Source of the DNA: Pararge aegeria
Taxonomy: Eukaryota > Arthropoda > Insecta > Lepidoptera > Nymphalidae
Assembly (NCBI RefSeq): GCF_905163445.1
Contig: NC_053204.1
Location: 7,695,501 to 7,759,500, forward strand
Direction of reading: 5' to 3'
Length of the DNA: 64,000 nucleotides
A model generated the notes under the pieces. It was not told where the DNA came from and ran no database searches. It saw only the letters and a program-made list of their open reading frames with translations. Below, one piece after another: positions 9,401 through 23,800 of the stretch. Position 1 is the first letter of the stretch; each line of letters begins with the position of its first letter. The position numbers and the translations under genes are program-made.

Positions 9401-12400
9401 AATAAAAACTAGCTGACCCCTGCAACTTCGTTGCACCAAATCGGTTATTACCGGAAAACACAAATAAAAAGACATTTTCTAAAAATTAATCTTAGCTAGA
9501 TCGATTTATCGCCCCCGAAACCCCCTGTATACTAAATTTCATGAACATCGTTGGAGCCGATTCCGAAATTCCGATTAAATATATACAAGAATTGCTCGTT
9601 TAAAGATATTGAAAATTAAATTTAAAAAGTTCCATAAAAAATTTTCTCAAACTTGTACAAAAATTGCTAAGGTGGTTTCCGCGTTTCTTTACTGTTATTT
9701 CATTCAGCGAATGCGACACGAAAACTTTTGCAAAAATGTCTAAGGCGACATTTAATTTCACTGTGAATTATTCAGTATTATCTCAAGCCGGTTGTTATCC
9801 GGTTTTACTCTTCAAAAGCGTTTTATGTTATCCGGCTTTTAGGCGTGTATCAAGATCCATCTTATTTATTATACCGTTTTGACGAATCTGTTCATTTATT
9901 AAGCCCATTATAAATAGTACTCAGAGTGCTAGCATGTAAAGATCAAGGCACACGTGTTTTATGCGACGTTTTTCAACACACGTTAGAAAATGATCAGGCG
10001 TTTTTGCCGCATTAACACTGTCTTAAAGTTGCGTAGGCCGTTAAATATACCTTTCTTGCTTATTTTACGGTACCGTCGTAAGCTAGAAAGGTATATTTTG
10101 TTCCCCCTTCTTCTTTATTTGGACTTGGTTTTTGGTCTACCTTCTTCTTTATGTGGCCTCGTACGAGGCTAAATAAAGAAGAAGGTGGAAAAGATAACAA
10201 ATTTACAACACAAATGGGGCGCAAATTTCTTTTCTTTTTAATACTTAACATAAATAACAATTAAAAAGAAGAAAAATATAATCTGAACACATATTAAATG
10301 CAGATTGCTGTGAGGTAAAAATATAACTAAATCAGGGTATTATAATACACGAGAGTTGTAATATTAGGTAAAGACACAAAAACGTGTTTAGTAAGTATAT
10401 GGAATCTACATTTATATACAACAACTTTTAGATGTAATTAAATAATGCAAAGCAATAAGTGATTCATAAAACGCTATTAATATTTACGTGCTTGGTTACG
10501 ACTTAATTTAATAAGATATTTTGTTTGTTAGTCTTTGTCTACAAAAAAGTATATTTACTGGTATCTTGATAAAAGAAAAATGAGGTCTGGAATACCTTTA
10601 TAAATAAAACCCGGATAACAACAAGCTTGAGTTATTCAGGGCAAAATATAATGCCGTAGGAACAAAAAACATTCAGATTATGTTTTTAAATCATAAATAT
10701 AATGTTGCCTTTAGTTTTATCTTGTATTACCTTTTGCCGGAGGCTTACTTTGCGTGGATTTGTTTTCCCAGTATAAGCAGTATTATTAGTTATGACTCAT
10801 GAGTCTACTTGAATAGTGGTAGTGATTTATACTAAAAGGGTCATACTTTCTTCTCAGGTCAGACTATTTAACTATCTTTGCTGGCGTTACCTCTCTCTGT
10901 GTCTGTCTATTAAAGAAAAAAACTATTTTCTTAGTTCATTGTTGTGTGAAAGAAAGGCAAACCAAAAAATAATAACCATAAAATAATTACATCTTATTTA
11001 CTATCTTGGTTACAATTGAATCTAGTAAGTTTTTTTTTTGTTACTAAAAAAAGTATATTTACTAATATCTTGATAACCGGAAAACGGTGAGTTAGAATAA
11101 ATTTACAAATAAAACCCGGATAACAACAGACTTTAATTCAGGGCGTAAATAAAATGGTCTTAAAATCAGTGCCGTTTAAGAAACATTTAGTTGAGGTTTT
11201 AAATCATGGCTTTAATGTAACCTTAAGTATGTTATTGTTGGCCGCGGTTTTCTACGTGAGGATTTTCCATGGCACAGTAGACTCAATATAAAAATCACTG
11301 TGAAAATAAAACAAGAAAAAATGACATTAGTATGAGACCATTCGATGTTGTTTTCACTTACATTTATTTGCAAAAACATTTGAAGTTCTAGATGTTCGAA
11401 TGAGGTAAGACAATTTGTACCCGAGATCTATACCCGGAGAGGGTAAAGCAGATGGCCCACTTGATGGTAAGTGAAAAACCAATGCCTATAAACCGAGGCA
11501 TCACTTTGCTGGGTATGCAAGGAAAACACATCCTCCAACGTGCCGCCCGTGTCCGTCAACTTGCGGCGTAGGTGTTAAATATCATGTGTCTGTAATTACA
11601 GCGGCAACCACGCCCTTCAGACTGAAACACAGAATTGCAGAAGTAAGCATGGTAGTACGTATTTTGATGAACTTTATCAAAAAAAAGCTCTACCTACGAC
11701 AACTAACTATATTTCGAGCTTCCAAACTATGTACTTTAAAAATTTCGCATAAAAAAAAGCACGTTTTCGAAATAGTGATTTTACTGGGATTATGAACAAA
11801 AAAAATGCACACAAAGAATACCCGGATATTAATGTACCCGGGTTTTGTATAACCGGCAACTTGGTAAAGACAGTCGGCACAACTATTGTCCTTAACAAAA
11901 GGCTTTCAGACCCGATGCTATCTACGTCTACCTTTGTTATTATAGAGTACATGTCGGGTAAATTCTAACTAATGGTCGGTAGTATTGATGTGTTTCGAAT
12001 ACCAGTTACTCCTTCGACTGAATCTTATTTAGTTGAATGGGTACAGCGATGTTATCAGAAACTAGCTGTTAGAAACTTATGCTGAGATCCAATCCATTCA
12101 TCAAAGTCGAACTGCTCGTTTGACACTCCAGTATAAAACACCAGACTAGGTGTCAACATCCAATTTAGTAAGGAGTGCGTCAGGGAGATGTAATCTCACC
12201 AGAGTTGTTTATGATTTCATTGGAAAACCTCTCTCTCTCTCTCTCTTTAGTCGGTCCCTCATGACTGAGGATCGTGATCACTGGTATGGCGAGTAATCTT
12301 GTCATATAAGATCTCTCTCCATCGGGTCCTGTCTTTGGCCATTTGTATTGCGTTATAGAAGGTACGGGCACCAGTTTCTCTTAGTTGATCTGACCACCGG

Positions 12401-14859
12401 GTTGGAGATCTGCCACGGGGACGTTTGCCTTCTACATTTCCAACCAGTATCAACTTTTCAATGCTCTATGAGCCTTCTATATTGTAACAAGCTTAGCATC
12501 AACATCAACAGAGAGTACAACATTTAACTACTGTTTTTTAAGATGTAATCGTTATGACAGGCACTAAGGAAGACATTGCAGTCATCTTTATTATGGTTCA
12601 GCCAGTTGGCCGCTTTGGATGCTGTCGATCGCCGAGCCAGGAGACTCATAGGCAAGGATTTACCACTTTTGGCTTAACTCCACTCTCGATCATCGTCGTA
12701 AGGTGGCCAGTTTGTCGGTGCTTTATATAATTTGGGGAGTGTACTCAGGAACTATTCGATCTCATTCCCTCTTCACCATTCTACCATCGCACTGCAAGAC
12801 ACCGGGCGGGTTTTTACCCCTTTATTGTCAATGTCCAAAAAACTCTAACGAAGCAATTTGCTTCTTCTTTTCTTATATGCATGCCTGCAGTGCTAGCATG
12901 GGCAGGAGACAATTATCTCACAGGGGAAAGGATACAAATGTATCCTCTCCCTCAGCTTTGACAACTCTCACAGCACTGGCGCACAAGTGGAAATAATATC
13001 CATATAATATTTGTGTAATAATAAACGGGGGTAAACTTCTTCCAGTGGCGTGCACTTCATACATGCAGAAAAGCACTGCATACCCTAAAATTTTTGTACG
13101 ACTCATAAATGCAAAGGATTTTTCCATTTTATGGCACCTTCCTTTATGCATACCCTGGTCAAAAGCCCTGTGCTGACTTCTTCTATTCCCTGTTCCCATG
13201 ATTGAGCTCGTGGGCACGATAATTATATCACTTGTCAGGGAATATAAACGGGGTATATAATTTTTGTCTCCTGCCTATGCTAGCCCTGCTGGGGTTTAGA
13301 ACGCCCTTCCGAGTTCTGTGTTTCCTAATTCTAACCACCTTTCTAACTGGGTATCTTAGAAAACAAGTGAATAGGCATCTTCTAGGCAAGCGCGTCTTAT
13401 CTTAGGCCGCATCTACACTTTGATTGTGGTTAAGCGCTAGTCTATTAAGGTTAAAAAAAAACCTCAATAATAACTGACCAAAGCGGAGTTTCTTAATAGG
13501 AGGGCCTAGCACGAGCAAGAGTTTTTACTCAGTAATCGCTGAGAACTCTGCACCCATAATTGACGGCCGATTGGCGCAGTTTGCAGCGTCCCTGCTTTCT
13601 GAGCCCAAGGCCGTGGGCTCGATTCCCACTACTGAAAAGTGTTTGTGTGATGAGCATGAATGTTTTTCAGTGTCTGGGTATTTAAGTATATTATTCATAA
13701 AAATATTCATCAGGCATCTTAGTACCCATAACACAAGCTACGCTTACTTTAGGGCTAGATAGCGATGTGTGTATTGTCGTAGTTTATTTATTTATATTTA
13801 TTATAATTGTACACGAATACATTTTATAATTTTACAATTTTTGCGTCAGTGACTAAAAATAAAAATAAAAATGACGGTACTAAAATAACTGATAACTTGG
13901 TTAAGAAAATTAAATTTCAGTAGGTGCCTACACGCATGAGTTGATATTAATATCAACTGAGGTGTAAACTAGAATTATAAATATTTTCTAGCATACTGAC
14001 TTTCCAATATGTTTAAAACATTGAATTAATGAATTAATGAATGTAAAAATTTTATTGCACACCACAAAAAGCACATAAAAAAAGAAAAGTATTATTAAAA
14101 AAAAGTAGAAAGTACCTGTCCTTTTCCACAGCATAAGTATTATGCATACCAAATATCAAAACTATCTGCGGCCTAGCTCGTAAACAATTTTCAATTTGCC
14201 CTTGGGAACTACTTAAGGAATCGGGATAAAAGGTAGCCTATGTTCTTTTCCATTCCAAAGACTACATGTATGCCAAATTTCATCCGAATCCGTTCGAAAA
14301 GTAAAGTATAACAAAATAACGTATACAATTTGGCGACCTGAACACCCTACTGGCAAGTTAACACCCTACTGGCAAAGACGTGCCGCTAAGCGGTTTGAGG
14401 TTCCGATACGATGTGGCGTAGATACCGAGTAGGGGTATGGTTGCAATATAACTGCGATACTCCCTAACAGGTTAGCCCGCTACGGCGCTTCCTTCTCAGA
14501 ATACATTATCACTAACCACCACCAGTCAAGGGTAAACGTGTGGTAGTGGGTTTTTTTTTGTATGTTTATGAATGAATGAATGAATGAATATTCTTTTATT
14601 GCACACCCCAAAAAGTACATAGAACAAAAAGTAAAGTATAACAAAACAACGTATACAATTTGGCGGCCTTATCGCTACATAGTGATTCCTTCCAGGCAAC
14701 CAATGGCGAAGATAAAAAACAGTTACAGAAAATAGATAGGTGTTGCATACATACATATACCCATAAAATACATATTTCATTACTTAAATAAATACTTATA
14801 TTATATAAAAAAACAATATAAAATTATATTTACTTCAAAATAATATAATAAATTAAATA

Positions 14860-14896
<37 letters not shown>

Positions 14897-17800
14897 CATG
14901 TATATATATATAAGTACGCACAGTCGTGCTCTCTTGCCACAAGCTCTGTCATACAAAGGTTGCCTGTAAGAGGTCGCTTACAGCAATAAGGCCGCCTTTA
15001 CATGCCTACATTTTGTGTTATCTTTATTATGCAATATAGTGTTTCTTCTTAAATTCAAAGACCTAACTGACTGATATATCAACGTACCTACAATTTTTGT
15101 ATTCGCATCAAATGGCCACAATTATATACATATACCAATGAAACTACTAGACTTTACGTAAGAGTAAGCAATTGATCGTAAGTTTTGCGTAAGTAAAAAA
15201 AGTGACTTTAATTTTTTCTGGTTTAATACACACGTGTATCGGTTTTTCCAGTACAAAGCATCACAGAATCAGCAGTAATAACAAAGTTAGAATTTCCCTT
15301 ACGGCCGTAACAAAACATAATGGCGAGACCCTTGTCATATTTTTGCGTCATCGGATACATGCAAACTCTTGATCGAACGAAATTATAATATTTCGTAAGG
15401 CTACGTACACGTGTTTAAAGATGATTTCTGTTTTGGTGTTGCAGATGCATAAATCATAAACATCTTGAACATTGAGTGGCGGCCATCTTGGATGTTAAAT
15501 TTGTCTCAAGCCCTTTCATTTGACACCCACATAAAGAAGATGTGAAACACGCGCTCACGAACACGCACCCGCACCCACAACCACACCCGCACCCTCACCC
15601 ACACACACCCACACACACACAATAAATTTTTGCGTCGGGGATTAATAATGGAATCTATCAAGCTCTTTTTAAGGCTCAGATTCGTCTAAACTCATGAAGC
15701 AAGCGCTCTTTGCAAAATAAAATCAGGATTACCTACAGTATGCGTGACTCTAGATACAGCAATTAGGTCCATATTGCTTTGACGTTACCAGTTCCGATAA
15801 TGTTTTTAGTGCTGTCTTTGAGAAAATATCACTGAAAAACAGTAATTTTTTAATATTTTATTCAACTACAAGTTGGCCATTGACTGAAATCTCATGATGT
15901 GGTAAGTGATGACGCAGTCTAAGATGGTAGCGGGCTAACCTGTTAGGGAGTATGGTAGTCAGACCCCTAATCGGGTTCCACGCGGCATCGCACCGGAACA
16001 CTGAATCGCTTAGCAGCACGTCTTTGTCGGTATGGTGGTAACTAGCCACGCTCAAAGCCTCCTAAATCAGACAAGAGAAAATTCAGAAATTATAAATTCC
16101 CAAATTCCTACCTAGACCTACTACCTAAACTCACAGCGCTCACCGTTGCGCTGGGGAGGTCGTCAAAAGGGGTCGAAAAACAACCAAAATAATCTGTAAC
16201 CCCTCGTAGCTTCAGTTTTACGTTTACGAATATGTTTATCGCCATCATCTCACTACCGTGTATTTCTCATGTTATGTACGCATCAAAAGTGCCACGTATG
16301 GGCCTACTTGAATAAAGGTATTTTTGGCTTTGACTTTTGACTTTTGACTTTGACTTTGACTTTGACTTTGACTTTGACTTTGACTTTTGACTTTGACTTT
16401 GTTCGTATGGGTTGATAGTAATCATCATAACTATGAACCCATTATCCGCCCACTACGGGGCCCGGACCACTCTGGAAAAGGTTTTGAAAGTCCACCACAC
16501 TTGCCAAGTGGACGCCCGTGCCCAGTAGTGGGCCGGTAAATGATGAACGACAGATGTACAGGTGATTTTATTACGTTCGTCTGGTTTCACCCTTAATCCG
16601 TTTTACAGTTAATATATTTTTTTTAACATAGACGAAACTATTTTCTATGAAGGACTTATTAGAATACATGCTTCAATAAAATCATGTTTAGAAATATTAC
16701 AATAAGAAGGTATGCTTATATTCCTATCCCTATCCCTACTAATATTATAAATGTGGTTGTAAGTTTCACGCTAAAACTACTTACCCAATCCTAATGAAAC
16801 TTTGTACACATATACTTGGAAGTGTTAGAAGTAATATAAGATACTTTTTATCCCGACATTAAGCTCGGTTCCATTGGGAGAGGGGATGAGTGTTTGACGA
16901 TTTTACACCATAACTCCGACAAATTACAACCTATTTAAATAATTATTTTTGTACTATAGAGGTTATAATATGTGTTTAATTTTGCCCAAACTGTGGTTGG
17001 AGATAGAGGAAAGAACTCCTCAGCGGACAGCAGCAAACTTCTCATTTAAGATTTAACGAAACTGAATACTTAAAATTTTTTTTAGATCTACAACTAAATT
17101 GAACGCCACATCAAAAGACAAAATCAAACGCAGACGAAGTCGCGGGCAACAGATAGTATATGATATATTGACGGATTTTAAAATGTCTGTAGGTAAACTT
17201 ATAACATCTAAATCTCACCTTCTGGTAAGTGAAGATGCAATGTAAGTTTTTTTTTTTTAATGTTTATAGACGACTGTTTGACTCCAATCACACCTGCTGC
17301 CAAGTAATGGTGCTGCCTAATGGTGCTGCCAAATGGTGGACGCTTGCCTAGAAGATGCCTACCCACTCTTGATTTGAAAGTACTCATATTGTAGGTGCTG
17401 GGGAAAATGGAAGATCTTGGCGGTGCGAATCAGAAACGAAGATGCAAAGCGCTTCGTACGCGTCCGCGGTATATCAACCACATAGGGATCATTACAGGAC
17501 CTAGCCATTCGATGGTAAAAAGGTGAGGGGGGAAGTAGATCTAACAGTTCTGGAGCACTCCGAAATATAAGACGGTTATGGGCTGATTAAATATTTTTTT
17601 ACAACTCCCTCAATATAAAAAATAATAATAAATACACTACGACAATACACACATCGCCATCTAGCCCCAAAGTAAGCGTAGCTTGTGTTATGGGTACTGA
17701 GATGGCTGATGAATTTTTTTATGAAAAATATTCATAAATACTTATAATATACAGATAAACACCCAGACATTGAAAAACACTTATGCTCATCACACAAACA

Positions 17801-20800
17801 TTTTCCAGTTGTGGGAATCGAGCCCACGGCCTTGGACTGACAAAGCAGGGTCGCTGCTCACTGTGCCAGTCGGCCGTCAATATGTGTATCAAATGAAAGG
17901 CTTGACTAGTAGAATAATGTACACTATATTGCAAGTTGGGGGTTTTTAAATATTAAATGAATATATTATTTATAATATATAAATTTTCAAATTTGCTTTA
18001 ATAAAAACAGAGTTACTCAAGATGTCTGGGAAAATATCGTTTCATCATTTTATAAGGACTTTTCTGCTTCTGAAACCTCACGTTCCCGATAGTTTAACGA
18101 GGGAAGCAATTTTGTGAAATGTCAATGAAAAATGTCGCGTACGCTGAATCCCGTCTCTCAGAGCGAACAAAATTCATAGCTTTTAAAATTTTGCACAACT
18201 AATATCGCAAAATATAATGCAAAAATATGGATACGAAAAATGTGTTTTTGGTGAACTTATCAGGGAGACTTCATCCGGCCGGGAGGTGCAGGTGAAATGA
18301 TTGGATCTGATAAGCAGTGCAAGTATGATTCACAAAAGGGCTCTGAACCAGTTTTTTAGATTTGAACTTCACAATTCTAACCTGCCTTTATTATATAAAA
18401 AAAAGGTTAGAATCAGAAACTCGGGTCGGATCAAGAATTATAGGGTGCTGGTTAGACAACTACCGGTCTTCGACCCCGTACAAACGTTAAGACTGGTACC
18501 AAATAAAATTAAAAAAAAATGTTCAAATATTCAATTAATTAATCAAAAATACTATATTGCACACAAGAAATAAATAAAAGAGAACAAATGTACAAATCAT
18601 TTAAATTTGTGTAACAAAGGCGGCCTTATCACTTATAGTGATTTCCATTATGAGGAATTGGCTCACATAAGAATCCTTATAGCGGTGCGAAAAACTCTAA
18701 TATACATAAAAATATACATACATATTACAAATTGTATACGTTGTTTTCTTATACTTTTCTTTTTGTTCTATGTCCTATTTGTGATGTGCAATAAAAGTAT
18801 ATTCTGAACGAATATATTTTTATTGCACACCATTCATATTAATAATTACTAAAACAGTCCATATATAAAATAAATAATTTACCCGTTAAACAAGGAGCGA
18901 AACTTTTATCCGGCAACCAACCGAAACCGACTTTGACCATCCACGGGCCATGGTTGTGTTACACAATATTATATTGGATAATTTAAATTAAATTTTAAAA
19001 TTGAGTTTAAAACAAAAAATTGCGTTAGAGAAGAAGAAGGTGCTCCTTCTTCTTCTCTCACGCAATTTTTTCTTCTGATTTCTTCTTCTTCTGATTGCGG
19101 CGTAGGTTCGCCTGGTCCCTGGTGTCACGTCGACCGGCTACGATCTATTGTGACGCCGCTGTCTAGATCTCCCAGCAAGCATTGGTCGCCGCCAGGAATA
19201 GCAGCACTTTCCTTGCTGGAAGAAGTTTAGCATCTTCTGGTTGTATTATATAAGTCCCCAAAAGAGTACTGCGATTATGCATCAGCGCGGGGCAGGTACA
19301 GATTAACTGCAGCGGCGTCTCCGCAGCCTCCTTACAGAGTCTACATAGATCTGTGTCCTGCAGCTTTAGGTTGAACATGTGCCTGTTAAGCCCACAGTGT
19401 CCCGTAAGCGCTCGCCTAGGATGCATAGGTTTTTTTTGTTGACTGCTAATGCCTCAGACGCGGCCTGTTGAATGGTTTTATTAGCACTCGAGAGTGGTTC
19501 ATTCCTGGGAGTTATTAGAAATAATAAATAAATAAATATACTACGACAATACACACATCGCCATCTTGCCCCAATTTAAGCGTAGCTTGTGTTATGGGTA
19601 CTAAGATGACTGATGAATATTTTTTATTAATAATATACATAAATACTTATAATATACATATAAACACCCAGACACTGAAAAACATTCATGCTCATCACAC
19701 AAACATTTTCCAGTTGTGGGAATCGAACCCACGGCCTTGGACTCAGAAAGCAGGGTCGCTGCAAACTGCGCCAATCGGCCGTCAAAATTCAAAAGTTATT
19801 CTCAAAAGTGTGTGGAGTACACCAATAGGCACTGGGTCAGTTTAGTAGACTACGCCCTTAGCTCTTTCTCATTGTGGGTGCAGACCTGTGCCTTCTAGTG
19901 GGCCGGTAATAGGTAAATATAACGATGATAATCAAGAATTACGCACAACAATGTACAAATGACAAAAACTTGCTTAAATTACAAGCTTTTGGAAGCTTAT
20001 TATAAAAAAAGCGGTCTTAAGTCGAAATTTCGGCCATTATAAGTTAAAGTGCCCTATTCAAGTTTAAGGGCTACGCGAATTAAACTCTTCGTTTGTTTTT
20101 GTTTATGTATATATATATAGGTTCATGCATGTATATTGTAAAGCGGTGATAGCATAACGCCTGAGAGTTCTCTATAATGTTCTCTGAGATGTGTAAAGTG
20201 TGTAAAGCGTAGGTGACAACGGTCCTAACCCTTCTCGTTCTTAGAGGAGAACCGTGCCGTGCAGGGCTAGCACGGGCGGGAGATATAAATTATGTCCCCC
20301 GATTATATCCCCTTGATAAGGGATATAATTAACGTGTCCATCTGCTAAATCGCGGGAACTTGGAATAGGAGAAGTTTACCCCCGTTTATTAAAACACATA
20401 TATTATTTCGATAATATTTCTACTTGTGCACCAGTGCTCTGAGAGTTCTTAAAGGGGGAGAAGGTAAATTTTTATCCTTACCCCGGGAAGATACTTGTCT
20501 CCTGCCTAGCCGTGCTGTAGTGGGCTGATAATGGGTTATTAATCTTTGCCGGTAGGGTAGTAACTAGCCACGGCCGAAACCGTCCACCCGACCAGACCTG
20601 GGTAAATTCAGAACTATAAATTCCCAAATTGTTACCGCTGGAGATTGAACTCAGGACTTCGCACTGTGACCGACCGATCATGTGACCATTTTTTTTATTA
20701 TGTCCAGCAGTGGTGGTCTATCGACTAAACTTCAATATACCCTTGAACCTTTTGAACCCTGTTTCGCAGTCAACGTGTTAAGACGTTTGATTATAGTTAC

Positions 20801-23800
20801 TCATTTTTCCATAAAAATATTATTAAAATTATAAATTAAATCTTTAAAACTTCGTTTAGCATATTTAGCGTCAAAAAAAAAACCCTTTATTCACGCAGTG
20901 CAACTATATAGAATTAGAATAGGAATTTTGTGTTTTATACGAATGAGTCACAATTGTTTTTAGTTTTAGTTGCCTGATAAATAAATAAATAAATAATGAA
21001 GACGATGATGACTACTAAACCAGCTAAGTAGTTAAATGTACAGGTAATTAGTAGTAAAGTGAAAATCTCAAAAACTCTAAGTTCTTAATAAAATTTCAAA
21101 CATTCCCGAGAGCCATTTCCCGCGCGCAAGAAACCGAGCTTCCTCGGGAAATTGCGAACTAGCATATGAGACGATGAAGTGGCCACACTCTCGACGAGGC
21201 AACTTGACATAATGAAGTAGCCGAGATGGGATTAGGATCTGGAAAACTTGATATTTTTACCAGACTGTTAAATGTGACTATAGCAAGCACACCATTATTG
21301 ATTTATTTATTAAATAGGAAACGGTATACAATGATTTCTTAAAAATACTTCAACGGGTAACCAACTACGATAACAGTACAGGATTTATCGATATTTCTAA
21401 CTACGCAACGCACTGGCAGAACCTAACTACGCGCTTTCGTGTTCTTTTTGTTGGTATTTCACGAACTGTTTGACACACTACACTGATGTCACTTTAAAAT
21501 TAAGAAGCTGCACGATTCTTTCTCAGTTTGCATAATTCCTAGTCATTATTTTTATGAAAAATTGATTAACAACGAAAATCTTAGTTTAAAACTTTTGGTA
21601 GACAATGAAATAAGCATTAAAAACCAAACATTTCCGTATTTAAATATTAATAGGCTTAATTATTATTTATTTCCTTTTGCATACACAAAAAAATACGTAG
21701 TTTCATACACATTCATGTATATTTTAGCAACTGCAAAGTCATGCGACACATGTGGTACTTACTAAAATATTAATGACAACATTATGAAGTCGCCACATTC
21801 TTGTCGAGGCGTGAATAGAGAGCGCCGCGCCGCGTCCTTTTGACTTTATTATGGGTCTTTCCACCCGGCTGCTCGAGACGTGCTTATTTTACACGCGTTT
21901 TAGATACCGCCATTTTATGTAGATACTACTACTAGCAGTTGCTCGCGTTCTTCGTCTTTTACAAATCTCGTGAGAAGCGTTCATTTTCCTGGCACAAAAG
22001 TTACTTACCGTCCTTCCAACTAACTCTCAACATTGCTCAGTTAGAACAGTTCAGAAGGTAAACCATAAACTCGCATTTATAATATTACTATGGATATCTC
22101 ACGTTTTATGTTCATCTTCTTCTTACAGTGCCGACTCCTATCGGAGTTTGGCAACCATTAAAGGTCTTTAGACGCAGCTGCACGGAACAACGATCGGGTA
22201 CTATTCCCGAAACATTGTCGTCAATTGTAGGCAAGTTAAAGCTTTAATACAATTGATAAGCGACTAAGACACCAGGAGGTATCTTTGCATCGTTCGATTA
22301 TATAAGAACTAAGTATTGATGATGCAGTCGTATTTATATCGAAATACCCACCAACCCAATGTCATGAACATAGGTTCTTAATGAAATATAATTTTTAATT
22401 ATATCTTGAAAACTATTTATTAATGAAACAAAAAACATTATTAATATTTGTAAACAATCTAATCAATTTAATAAAATATCTGGCCGATATGTATTTATAG
22501 TTATAAAAAGTTTAATTAATTACTCACTTTATAAAATTACTGTAACAGAATGCAATAAAGATTTATACTATGTATGTTCAAGTATTACCACACTCGAAAA
22601 CGAATCCTCATTAGCAAGCGAGCAAATCTTGTACGAAGGTCACTATACAACGTGTAACAGAATTACAAAATAATATTCTAGGATGCATAAGTATATTTGA
22701 TAAAGAAATTACCTTGTAAAAACTTTACAAGGTATATATAACCTTAAATAAACTATGAAAAACTAAATAAAATCTATAACGTCTTCGAAACCACCGCAGC
22801 GATGCATAGTACCTAAGATTCTGGCAGCATTGCCCATTTGGATGGCCAAACGTTATTATTTTTTTTTTTTTTTGATAACTCTTTAAAAAGAGCTCCTGCT
22901 CCCGGACCCCACGGTCCCAGTCTCTAATCCAAAAGGCGAAAAATGAAACTGCTATCCAGGTTTTCCTTGTAAAAATATTTAATCAAAAGAAGCATATATT
23001 AACATACACACAACATGTTTTGGTGTGGCAACCCTACGATTAACAGCTGTTCAAATTTTCTCCATAATTTATTTTTTGTTTTAATTATTATTTTGTGTGT
23101 TTTGATTGCCCAAATCCAATTTAATCGTTTTAATTAAACGTCTAACAGTGTAATACATCTATAGTTTAGTGCAAAGTGCTGTAACAAAAGTTTTTCTCGT
23201 CAATTTAACAAGTGACAGTTAGGTCAGTACAAATTGAATTTATAACAATTGTTTTGTAGATATTTCGGTGTTCTAAGACTTGCATTAGATTAAAGACAAC
23301 TATTTGTCATGGCAGTGGTTTACTCAAAATCGTATGTCCGCTCTTCAACATGTCCTTACAAAGGTAGCATTTTGCTCAAGGCATCTAAAATGAAAACTCA
23401 TTAGGCAAGCGAGTCACGTCGCAACATAGGAACACTCCTTTATTTACACAGACTATGCATTAACGGACCGTACCTGACGTATTTTAATATCAAGTAACAT
23501 ACTAAATAGGTATAATGATACCTACTAAGTAATTAACATTAGCTAACTTATTATATAAATGTTGTTGTTGTAAAATCAGTTGCCGGTAAAAAAAAATATT
23601 TCAATTTCCGAAGCTTACGAAAACAAAAGTGCGTCCTAACTATCACCACACTGTACAATAAAGTTCCTGAATCTATTTCTGTGTATTTTCATCGTCAATG
23701 TGATATTATTTAAACGTGTTTACAGAAGTTTTTTGTAGTTTTGAGTAGCTTAGAGTAGCTTTTAGAGAGTCGCGCCTCAACATCGGTACACTCCTTTATT

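Larger units (their letters stand above)
12600..13415 (+). mobile_element. LINE RT C-terminal fragment, interrupted by nested MITEs
   Basis: 12605-12860 encodes QLAALDAVDRRARRLIGKDL and, after a frameshift, LDHRRKVASLSVLY. After the interruption, from about 13293, it reads NALPSSVFPNSNHLSN and then VNRHLLGK in another frame. These are successive parts of the RT C-terminal region of a non-LTR element, with several stops and shifts. The gap 12887-13289 is a MITE. Confidence 0.7.
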
